NCBI GenBank assembly: GCA_026929865.2
Contig: CM049407.1
Coordinates: forward strand, 32,083,501-32,147,500
DNA length: 64,000 nucleotides
Source of the DNA: Hyperoplus lanceolatus
Taxonomy: Eukaryota; Chordata; Actinopteri; Uranoscopiformes; Ammodytidae
Direction of reading: 5' to 3'
A program made the translations under genes and the position numbers. The notes under the pieces are model-generated. The model was not told the origin of the DNA and did not search any database. It was given only the letters and a program-made list of their open reading frames with translations. Positions 13,538-23,402 of the stretch are shown here, in pieces. Position 1 is the stretch's first letter, and each line of letters begins with the position of its first letter.

Positions 13538-16263
13538 GGTTTTTTTTATTAAATTGCATAGTTGCAAAGCAATTACAGACAAAGGATTATACATTTTTTC
13601 CCCTTTCCCCCCCCCCCCGAACATACAAGCTAATTTAGTTTTAGATATGTGGATACGATGTACTACTTTAAATCGCACAAGAGCATGTCGGGCGCACATG
13701 GAGGTAGAGTGTATCCGACCCAGGACTGAATCCCACATGTGATCTGTGAAGGCAGAACCTAGGTCCAGCTCCCACAGGGTTCTTATAGCTGCTAATGAGG
13801 GGCTATGCAACTTCGAAATAAGGTTGATAAACACAGAAATTGAGCCTTTTAATGTGGGGTTTACAGAAAGAAACAAATCGACATGATTGGCTGGCGGTTT
13901 ATAAGGGAATTGGGGAATTAACTTCTACGTAAAATGCCTGATTTGCAGAAATCGGAAAAAATTAGTCTTTTCAATACCAAAATGTTTTGTCAATTGAGAA
14001 AAACTAGCAAATAGATCATTAATAAATAAATCGCCGATGCATTTTAAGCCTTTTTTATGCCAGATCTTAAATGCACCATCCACCGTCGAGGGAGTAAACA
14101 AATGATTAGCTGCAATTGGGCTGAAAAGTGAAAAATTCTGCATTCCAAAATTCTTCCTAAATTGGGTCCAGATTCGAAGTGAGTGCTTAATCACAGGACT
14201 ACTGTTGGGAATAGCCGAAGAGAGTGGAAGTGCGGCGCTTAAGAGGGCCGATAGAGACAATGGGCTAATAGCGCTGGACTCCATTGTTACCCAGACTGGG
14301 GCTGAGTCGTCAAGGTGAAAATGCACCCAATACACTAAAGAACGGATATTAGCAGCCCATTAATAGTATTGGAAATTAGGGAGGGCCATTCCACCTGTTT
14401 GTTTGGGTCTTCGAAGAAAAGCTTTCCGTAACCGAGGGTGTTTACCATTCCAAATATAATTTATCATTAATGAGTCAAGGGCCTGAAAAAATGATTTGGG
14501 GAGAAAGATGGGGAGACATTGGAATAGATATAGGAACTTTGGGAGTAATGTCATTTTAATTGAATTTATTCTACCTATGAGAGAGAAAGCCAGAGGAGAC
14601 CACTTCGATAATATTTGCTTCGCCTGATCCAATAATTTGAGGAAGTTCGATTTAAATAGGTTTTTAAAATTTCTGGTAAAACATACCCCAAGGTAACTCA
14701 GATGATCTGTCACCACTTTGAGTAGGAGAGCTGTATAATCAAGGTTAAGAATGGCAATCGCAAGTGGTTCGATTGCAATAGCGAAAAGGAGCGGGCTCAA
14801 AGGACAACCCTGCCGGGTCCCACGGTGCAGAGCAAAACTACTTCAGTAACGGCTGTTTGTTAATACTGAGGCAGAAGGGCATGCATATAATAATTTAACC
14901 CAAGAAGTGAAAACAGGACCCAAACCGAATTTTTCAAGGGCAAAAAACAAATAATAATAAACAAATAATTCCATTCTACTCTATCAAATGCTTTTTCAGC
15001 ATCCATAGAAGCGAGGCATTCTGAGTCAATATTTCTGGGGGAATATAAAATGTTCATTAGCCGGCGGATATTATAAAATGATTGGCGTCCCTTTATAAAC
15101 CCAGTTTGGTTGGGGGATATGATAGAGGGGAGAACCTCCTCCAATCTGTGGGCGAGAATTTTAGCAAGTATCTTCACATTCGTATTTAATAGTGAAATTG
15201 GTCGGTATGATGCACAATCTAGAGGATCTTTATCCTTTTTTAACAACAGGGAAATACAGGCCTGATAGAACGAAGGCGGGAGTTTACCTGAGTCAAATGA
15301 GTCTGAGAATACTGAACATAAAAAAGGCGACAATTCAGCTGAAAATTTCTTAAAAAAGTCAGATGGAAGTCCGTCTGGACCAGGAGATTTGCCTGATTGC
15401 ATAGATGTTATTGCTGCAATAATTTCCTTCTGAGTAATAGGTGCCTCAAGGCTATGTCTCAGGTCTTGAGAAAGGGAAGGCATGTTTAGGTTACTGAAAA
15501 AGGTTTCCATCACCATCACTTGTCTTCTTGTATACTCAACGTCAGAGAAAGCCAGTTGAAGGAGCAGAGGAGCGTGATCTGAAATAACAATACTTTCATA
15601 ACTGCATGACTTTAGGTCTGACATCAATGAATTATCAACAAAAAAATTATCAATTCGGGTGTAAGTGTGGTGGACATGTGAAAAAAATTAATATTCTCTT
15701 CCTGTGGGGTATAAAAACCTGTATGGATCAGAGAGGCTATAATCAGCAAGAAATGATTTGATATAACCTGCAGATCTGCTAAGAGTGGCAGGTTTGGGGG
15801 AAGAGCGGTCTAGGACTGGATCTAAATAACAATTAAAATCCCCACCAAGAATAAGAGAATGGGAATTGAGATCGGGGAGTTGAGAAAAAAATCTCTTAAA
15901 GAATTCTAGATCATCGACGTTAGGCGCGTAGACGTTGGCCAAGATGACTGACTTATTGTAAAGTTTGCCTGAAACAATAATAAAACGTCTATTTTTATCT
16001 GATATAATGTTTGAGGACTCAAAAGGAATATTACTATCAATAAGGATAGCTGTGCCCCTGGCCTTACCCCTGAAATTAGAATGAAAAAATTGTCCACTTC
16101 AGCATTTACTTAGTCGCCCATGGTCAGAGTCATGTAAGTGGGTTTCTTGAAGGAAAACTATTCCAGCCCTGAGCCGTTTTAGGTGGGTTAAGACCTTACC
16201 CCTTTTCACTTGGTGATTTAGCCCCTTGACATTCCAACTAATTAAATTAAGATTGCCCTTCAT
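13511..16263 (-). pseudogene. Tx1-type ORF2 (endonuclease plus reverse transcriptase), copy 1
   Basis: The coding remnant is in pieces: endonuclease about 16263-15600, palm/fingers 15627-14860, post-deletion thumb 14820-14360 (LDSLMINYIWNGKHPRLRK), and C-terminal region 14335-13880. The C-terminal part WAANIRSLVYWVHF crosses a stop at 14360. At least two nonsense codons, frame changes and the loss of the YADD segment make it inactive. The 5' half of this ORF is duplicated almost identically at 33986-35155 with the same nonsense codons. Confidence 0.8.
13538..16263 (-). mobile_element. L1/Tx1-type LINE, copy 1 (dead)
   Basis: A minus-strand LINE ORF2 begins at ATG 16263 (MKGNLNLISWNVKGLNHQ, the APE endonuclease start) and runs towards a poly(T)-marked 3' end near 13539. 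Endonuclease motifs include VFLQETH, ANVYAPN and GGDFN (near 15830). Reverse transcriptase motifs include [47 protein letters not shown] and GTRQGCPLSPLLF. After IAIEPLAIAI the sequence jumps to VVTDHLSYLGV, so the segment that should carry the YADD catalytic site is deleted. Nonsense codons lie near 16098 (SKC-stop) and 15688 (GREY-stop). The protein architecture is that of the L1/Tx1 group. ORF1 was not recognised. Confidence 0.85.
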
Positions 16264-16743
16264 CTAGCTCAGTTACAGTGAGAATAAATAGAGTTGCTCC
16301 GATAAGAAAAAGAGTAGCAAAATACAGAGGGAAAGAAAAACACACACACAAAAAAAGGAAGACATAAATAACTGAAAACACAGCAGGTGATGGCTTATCA
16401 GCTAAACCCCCAGTTAACACCAACCCATCCCACCCAGAACCCACCCCATGTATTGCTCTAAACAGCAAACCCCAAAAGACCCTTACTAGTCTCACAACAA
16501 ACATTCCAAGCTTTAACTTCCTGACCTGTGCTAGTTCCCCCTAAGTCTTGTACAATTCACCCCATAACAGCCTAGTAACACTATGACATTCCAGCAAACT
16601 GTCAAAATGACAACACACTAAACAAAAATACCATGCTCAGCCAGCAGATTCAAAATACAAAAAAAAGAAAAAGGCGTGAGTTAGACAAGCTGTCCAAATG
16701 GCAAAAAAAACAGACACGCTTATCCAGCCGTTTTAAAATAGAG

Positions 16744-17510
16744 CAGAGGTGGAAAGAGTACAACAATATTCTACTGAAGTAAAAGTATGATTACTTGGAT
16801 GAAATTTTACTTAAGTAAAAGTAATAGTCTAAAAATCTACTGAAGTAAAAGTGAAAAAGTAGCTGATTTAAAATGTACTTAAAGTACAAGTTACTAGTTA
16901 CTTTTTAACAGCGGGAGGGCATTCTATATACAAGGGGATATAAATCTCAAACTAGTTTTGTTTAATTAATGCAACACTTTTACAAATTAAAGTGCACAAA
17001 TTAAACAAATCATGTCACCACACATGTATGGATGTATACTGTGTCATTATACTTTAGATAAGCAAATATGGAGCAAATAGTCTGTTTATGGGGAATGGGA
17101 ATGTAACGGGTCTACAGACCTAAACAGACTGCAGCTGCAGTTCTAATAATGTAATTGTGTATAATTGATCTAAACCATGGACATTGCAAGGTTAGGCTGC
17201 TCGATTTTGACAAAAATCATAATCATGATTATTTTGATTGACATTGTGTAATCACAATTATTAGACAATTATTCATTGATTTAAGAACTGCAACATGCAC
17301 TTATTTAACATTTGAAACCATGACTTTTGACTTTAAACATATCCTAATTGAACTGAAAACAAGGAAAATGCAAATAGGTAATAATATAATAAGAAAAACA
17401 TATTTTTCTAATTAAATAAAATAAGTGTCAAAATCAAAATAAACCGTTGCAAATGTTGTTGATAGGGCACGTCTTTTGCTAGCAAGAATGTGAGGGCATA
17501 TTTTATTTAT
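16744..17510 (+). mobile_element. hAT-like DNA element, left part (copy 1)
   Basis: It begins CAGAGGTGGAAAGAGTACAA, like the terminal repeat of fish hAT elements. Subterminal AAGTAAAAGT words follow in both orientations. At about 17193 a second hAT-like start, GGCTGCTCGATTTTGACAAA, followed by AATCATGATTATTTTGA, suggests a second nested or fused element. LINE A interrupts at 17511 and the element resumes at 21371. No transposase is visible. Confidence 0.5.
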
Positions 17511-17745
17511 AGGACAGGGTTGCGTTGTGACAGTGACACTCTTTCTTCAGTCCGCGTGTGATCAGTGGAAATCGCCACAGGCTGCACTCTGAGGGGTGCG
17601 CAGTACGACAGGAGCTGCGTTGTCCTTGCCTATGTTTTTTTCTTTTTTTTTTTTTTTTTTTATCTGAATTTCTATACACCCTCGATCAAACTCCGGCTGG
17701 AGTAAGACTTTTTTGAGACTTTTTAAACGTCGGCAAAAACCAAAC

Positions 17746-20700
17746 ATGAAGCGTGGATTAATGACTCTTGGTGTTTACATCGCTGCATTGTTGGTGCTAT
17801 CAACTCGTGCCTGCTGGTGTCCACGACAATGGGAACACTCGGGCCTATCTATCTCGTCTTCTGCCACGACAATAACTTTTGGACATCATATAATCTACGC
17901 AGCCATCAATACACGCGCAGTAATGCCGTCAGCCAAATCAACTAAAACAACGTGCGTAAACCACAGACGGAAGCGACATTACCCATACAAACAATTGTCC
18001 TACCTGGCCTTCACGCTACTCCTTGCTGGGGATATCCAGCTCAACCCTGGGCCTACTTCTGTGGATATATCCTCTCCAGTTCAAGCGGCATGGAATACAC
18101 AAACTGGACCAACGAAACAGGTAGGAACTTGCAATACTTTCCATCTGAAGTTGCAACAGAGACGTGACCATCTCTCTATCCAAACCGTAAACCATGCCAA
18201 AATCCTCTGGAATCCTCGCGCTAAGCCGCCGGGACTCCTGGGAGGGCATCTGAATGTTCGTAGTATTGTATCCAAGACTGATTAACTTTGCAAGCTTCTG
18301 TCAGATTCTAATCTCGACTTTTTAGGACTATCAGAAACGTGGCTAACGGCAAATTCACCAGAATCTGTTTTTGCCGTGCCAGGATATAACATTTATAGAC
18401 AGGACAGACAAACTGGACGAGGCGGTGGTCTACTTTTATACATTAAGGACTGCTTTCGGAGCACTCAATATGAACTGACAGTGAACTTTGAGTGCCTCGC
18501 TGTAACTGTATCATTGTCGGAAAACATGTCCTTTATAATTGTCTGCTTATATCGACCACCGTCAGCAAGTAGTTATTTTTATGATGAATTTAAATCACTT
18601 GTATCTAACCTTGAACACACTGGGAAAGAATTTGTGATCCTTGGTGATTTCAATATTAACTGGTCTAGCAAACCAGACAGGAGGAAACTTAAGGATATCA
18701 CTGGTAAACATAATCTGTCCCAAATGGTTAATGGGCCGACTCGAATTACACAGTGTTCTAATACACAGATTGACTTGATATTCTGCAATCGACCAGAGAG
18801 GATCACTGTATCATATAACTTCATTACTGGTATTTCAGACCATAATCTAGTGTTGGTATGTCGGAAACTGACAAAGAAAAGGTTTATTTACAAACATGAA
18901 AGTAAAAAGATTTCATACAAAATACCTAGGAAGGATATGCACTTGTTCGAGGGACAGTTAAAACTATTAGATTGGTGTGATTTTAAAAATGATGACATTT
19001 CTTTAAATGACAAGTGTACACTCTTCTCTAGCATTATTAGTGGTGTGAAGGATACATTCGTTAAGAAATGTATACATGGGCATAAAAAAGCTGATCTACC
19101 TTGGTTAAATGATGAGTTATGGAGCCTAATGAGGAAAAGGGATCATGCACTTAAAACTGCCCTAAAAAGTAAATTGAATAGTGATTATAGGATATTTAAA
19201 GGGCTGAGGAATAAAGTAACAAGCATGCTCCGGAAATCTAAAGCAAACTATTTCATTGGCCTTATTAACCAGGCAAGAGGTAATGGCCAACAGATATGGA
19301 AACACCTTAATACAATGGCCAGAAAACAGCCAAAAGGAAACCATGCACTTGAGCTAAATATTAATGGAAGTATCTCAAGTGATGATAGAGAAATTGCACT
19401 GGCTTTTAACACCTTCTTTAAGGAGTCAGTTGAGCAATTAGCAAAAACTTTTGGTCATCGGAATGTACTTATCTCCACACTTAACTATGAACATCCAGTT
19501 TTTAATCTTCAAGAGGTAAATGAAGAAGAGATATATAAAATTTTAACTAATCTTAAAGGGTCTAAGGCCCAAGATATTTATGGTTTTGATTCCTCCTCGT
19601 TTAAGAATAATGCAAATGCGCTTTGCGAACCCATTACGCATCTTGTAAACATGTCCATCAAACAGTGCCTGTTTCCTGATGCTTGGAAAAAAGCAGTGAT
19701 AATTCCGATTCTCAAAGCCGGGGAGACAACTGACGTGGCAAACTACAGGCCTATAAGTATTCTCCCTATTATTTCTAAGGTAGCTGAGAGGGTTGTCACA
19801 CAACAACTCACCAAACATCTTAATTTGTGCCATGCTCCCCTGCATGCAATGCAATTTGGATTCAGGGCAAATCACTCCACAGATACTGCTCTTTGCTACT
19901 TTGTGGAAGAATTAAAATCCAATTTAGATAAGGGTGGAGTAGTTGGAGCAATTTTCCTGGATTTGAAAAAAGCTTTTGACACTGTAAACCATAATGTTTT
20001 AGTTTCTAAATTGTCTTCACATAACATCTCTACTGACACAATTAAATGGTTTTCATCATATCTATCAGGTAGGAAGAATTGCACCAGAATTAATGATATA
20101 CTGTCCACTGAAAATACATGCTCAATAGGGGTTCCCCAGGGTTCCATTTTGGGCCCTCTATTGTTCAGTATGTATATAAATGATCTTCCCTTAGTTTGTC
20201 CTGATGTAAACATTCAAATGTATGCTGATGACACAGTGATATACGCATATGCAAAAACAAAACAACACGCAGCATACAAACTCAATGCAGCATTGAGTAA
20301 GATAGCGGACTGGTTGGATAATTCTTGTTTGACACTTAATACGTCAAAAACAGTTTGCATGTATTTCACTATACGCAAAAAGACCACTCAAGAGCCAGAC
20401 ATATTTGTTAAGGGAGAAAGGCTCAAGGTAGTAGAGGATTTTAAATACTTAGGGGTCATTGTTGACTCCCATTTAAGTTTTAAAAACATATTAAAAAGGT
20501 CAATGGTCGAGTTAAAATGAACCTCGTACATTTTAAGATAATAAGGAATCAGTTGACCACAGAGGCAGCGAAACTTTACTTCCACTCAATGATTTGAACT
20601 CACATCTCATATTGCTTGACCACCTGGTCTCAAGCAAATACAACTGCCCTGTCACTGATTCGCAAATCCTATAAAAAGGCTCTTAAAATTCTGGACAAAA

Positions 20701-21059
20701 AATCTAATTTATACCATCACTGTCCCATCATACAGAAGTATGGTTTATTTAGTCTGGACAATTTTATTTCTTTTTCAAACTGCTGTTTATTTTTTAAAAT
20801 TGTAAATGATCTTGCTCCCCCCCCTCTTAAGAAATTTGTGAGTCTGAGTAGAGCAGAAAACAACACAAGAGCATCATCTAGAGGGGACTCATTAAGTGTG
20901 TTTAGAAGGACCACTTTTGGTCAAAGTGCCTTTTCTGTAAAAACAACAGGGCTATGGAACAGTATTCCTGTAGGTATTAGGCAAAGCAACACACTCAGTA
21001 GTTTTAAATCAGGTCTCAAGAAATGGCTAAAATCAGGGCAGCGATGTGAACATTTTTAG
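17746..21059 (+). pseudogene. LINE A polyprotein: 2A-like N terminus, endonuclease, reverse transcriptase
   Basis: The ATG at 17746 starts MKRGLMTLGVYIAALLVLS, a hydrophobic, signal-like N terminus. LLLAGDIQLNPGP follows at about residues 91-103. Endonuclease motifs are LNVRSIVSKTD, FLGLSETWL, YRPPSA, LGDFNINW and GISDHNLVLV. Reverse transcriptase motifs are NYRPISILPIISKVAERVV, QFGFRANHSTDTAL, FLDLKKAFDTVNH, GVPQGSILGPLLF and the catalytic MYADD (YADD at 20221-20232). Lesions are an in-frame TAA at 18283-18285, a frameshift near 20480-20490, and an in-frame TGA near 20596. Coding resumes through 20616-21059 (KTTGLWNSIPVGIR, FKSGLKKWL). Otherwise the roughly 1,100 codons read through. A TTG at 17713 extends the frame but the ATG is preferred. 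Confidence 0.88.
18019..18054 (+). other. 2A-like ribosome-skipping motif in LINE A
   Basis: The codons spell LLAGDIQLNPGP. The core D-I-x-x-N-P-G-P matches the conserved 2A consensus, in which the ribosome fails to form the glycine-proline bond (here 18049-18051 and 18052-18054). It lies after a hydrophobic stretch (YLAFTLLLAG) and before the endonuclease, as described for 2A-like sequences in other APE-type non-LTR retrotransposons. Activity is inferred from the motif only. Confidence 0.75.
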
Positions 21060-21370
21060 TCATTTATCTCATGTTTGGTGTTTTATGTTTACTTTATTAT
21101 ACATCTTGTTTTGTTGTATTCTTTTAACTAGATATGCCTTCTTGGTCATGCAATATTGTGAGCCTATATTTGCACATTGGGCACTTTTTAATTGTATTAT
21201 CAAATTCTTGTATTATTATTCATTTTAATCCTTTTTGTTTTTAGCTTAACACCAATTCCTGTCCAGGGACTACAGACGAAAATTAGCCATGTGGCTATAA
21301 TCTGGCTCAATTGTATATTGTGCACTGTCCCTGCTAAATAAACAATAAATAGAAATAAATAAATAGAAAT

Positions 21371-22098
21371 ATATCTCATGGAGCTGGCTGGATAAGCAAG
21401 TTGCATTGTAGGCTACAGTGTTCTTAATTGATGACTGTTGTGGTGGCAAGAGTCAAGGAGCTTTAAACTTCCTGTGTTTTTTATTCCTTTATTGCTTGGT
21501 CATAGACCACTTGGATTTGACTTAAAGTGAGTAAACTAATTGGTCGTGATGTTTTGAGGTGCAGCTGGGTCACATATGACTTTTTTTCTCTCTCTCTCTC
21601 ACGGTCGCGCATGTCATGTGACTCGCGTGTCCGCGCATAACATATCTTGCACATTGTTTTAGTCTATTACTTTTACCTTTCTTCTCGAGCAAAGGCTGCC
21701 TTTCTGCCGTCTTCTGGAAGTTTTTCAAAGCTCCCGGCAACACGCACCGTCTCCATCCTACTCTGCACTGTTAAACTGAAAGCTAGGTGAGGGAGGGGCC
21801 GATCGCACGGCTGGATGAAAGGTTTGCTGCATTTAAAAGCCTTCACATCTTCACGTGCGGTACAATGACAGTTTAACTAGGATTATTTAGTTTTAATGAT
21901 AGAGGGAAGCAATGTGTGTTGTTATCATTTAGTCGCAATGATCCTGTCGATCATTCTTTGTGTTAGTTTCCTGTATTGTGCCGTAAAAATAAAAGCCCCC
22001 CGCCCCCCGCGATATTTCTTTCATTTTCTCTCCTTTCCATATCTATTTTTTTACTCAGTAACGCAGGTGATATAAAATGTAGTGAAGTACAATACTTC
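21371..22098 (+). mobile_element. hAT-like element, resumed after LINE A (copy 1)
   Basis: The sequence continues the element interrupted at 17510 and is the same as 36401-37128. It contains a CT-rich patch (21587-21600), TCACGGTCGCGCATGTCATG and a GCCCCCCGCCCCCC block. There is no coding potential; short frames seen here are repeats of the duplicated copy. It ends where LINE B starts. Confidence 0.5.
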
Positions 22099-22186
22099 TC
22101 CTCAGCTGTTCGATCAGAGGATCGGACACGTGGAGAGGCGGGTTGCAACCAAACTGTACCGTGAGTAAGCGTAATAAACTGCAGGT

Positions 22187-23398
22187 ATGTCAGATTATGA
22201 GGGGTGGACGGATAGTGATATGGAGACAACACAAACAAAAATGTCAAGAAAAAAATCGTGGTCTGAAGGAGGCAGTGAAGGAGAGAGCAACCTAAGACAA
22301 TCTGTGAAAAAGAAAAAAACTGTAATCAATGGGAGCAGTGGTGAGGAGGCAAAGGAGAAATGGCAAGTAATTATCACGCTCAGTAATGATAAGGGACATT
22401 TCCACCCAGTGCAGGTTACAAAAGCAATTGAAAAAGAAATTGGGAAAATTAAATTTGCTAAAATATTAAATAACAGAAGAATTCTTATTTCAGCAGAAAA
22501 TAAAAAACAACAGGAAAAGATCCTTAACATGTCTCACCTTGATGGTGGGAGCATTAAGGCCCATGTGCCAGGAATGGCAGCAAGATTGCGTGGGGTAATT
22601 ACGAATGTGCCATTAGAGATGACAATGGATGAAATTAAGAAAGAGATAAAGGGTGGGAGAGTAACCGAAGCCAAAAGGTTGCAAACAAATAAAAGTGGTA
22701 TAAAGCAAGACAGCTTCTCAGTGCTGCTTACCTTTGACAACTCAATGCCATCGGAGATGCATATTGGTTGGCTACATTATAAAGTAAGGGAGTTTATACC
22801 CCAACCGTTGAGATGTTTTAAATGCCAGAGAATGGGGCACACAGTACAAATTTGCAAATGGAGGCAGAGATGTGCAAATGTGGAGGGGAGCACGAGTACG
22901 GGAAGTGTGATAAAGATGCCAAGATAAAGTGCTGTAATTGTGGAGGGGAACATAGTGCAGCTTTTGGCTGGTTGTGTGGTTCAGAGGCAAGCCAAAGAAG
23001 TACAGAGAATAAAGATCACAAGTAAAGTATCATATGCTGAGGCCCTTAAAACTGTTAATGGAAGTGAGAACCCTATTCAGAATGAAAGGATGCCATTGCC
23101 CCAAAGGGTAAGACTAAGGAAACCCCAACCAGAAAAGTCAGACCCCCCTGAGAAGACGTGCACCCATAAATGTATAGTACAGGAAGATACCATGTTGGTC
23201 AATAAAAAGAGCTTTGTAGCCTTCATTTGCAAAGTCGTTAATGTGGCAGTGCGACAGGAAAAGAAAAGTGATAAAATTAAGATAGTGGTAGAAGCTGCAG
23301 AGGAGTTTTTGGGCATCAAAGAACTTAAAGCTGAGGATATACATGTTATGTTAAGGGGAAATAATGATGGAGGGGTAGGATCTCAGCATGATACTTGA
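22187..23398 (+). pseudogene. LINE B ORF1 (nucleic-acid chaperone with CCHC knuckles)
   Basis: The ORF starts MSDYEGWTDSDMETTQTK. A basic low-complexity region is followed by an RNA-recognition-like segment and then three zinc knuckles: CFKCQRMGHTVQIC, CKCGGEHEYGKC and CCNCGGEHSAAFG. Following the protein needs two frame changes, one around 22880 and one around 22970. The tail (SYAEALKTVNGS to GIKELKAEDIHVMLRG) is open to 23398. Such proteins coat LINE RNA in the ribonucleoprotein particle. Start and domain order are convincing; intactness is not. Confidence 0.78.
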
Positions 23399-23402
23399 TA
23401 TA

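Larger units (their letters stand above)
17511..21370 (+). mobile_element. LINE A: near full-length CR1/L2-group LINE with a 2A-like motif
   Basis: The boundaries come from comparison with the duplicated copy at 36402, where TTTTATTTAT runs directly into ATCTCATGG; here 3,860 bp intervene. A 5' untranslated region (17511-17745) with a T-rich tract is followed by a single long ORF with APE endonuclease and reverse transcriptase. After it come a 3' untranslated region (21060-21335, with CAGGGACTACAGACGAAAAT) and an AAATAAATAG-type tail. No target duplication longer than a few bases is evident. The domain order fits CR1/L2-group (Jockey superfamily) LINEs. Only three disabling lesions were found, so it is the best preserved element here. 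Confidence 0.88.
15098..22098. repeat. Duplicated segment, copy 1 (contains LINE A)
   Basis: 15098-17510 and 21371-22098 together match 33989-37128 almost base for base. The few differences seen are a C/T site near 15539, one extra C in the second copy near 35430, and a T/G site near 16904. The 3.86-kb LINE A at 17511-21370 is present only here. Similarity stops at 22098, where LINE B begins. Confidence 0.9.

Noticed and set aside
13332..13742. 136-codon plus-strand frame MLFCYFLFYFMPSLEKN
   Set aside because: It crosses the border between a repeat-like segment and the antisense end of the Tx1 LINE; no domain and no splice support.
16247..16504. 85-codon minus-strand frame rich in hydrophobic residues (and copy at 35138-35497)
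   Set aside because: It lies upstream of the Tx1 ORF2 start in low-complexity DNA and is duplicated only because the segment is duplicated; not like a LINE ORF1.
18016..20585. Several 60-110-codon minus-strand frames opposite LINE A
   Set aside because: They are antisense shadows of the LINE polyprotein.
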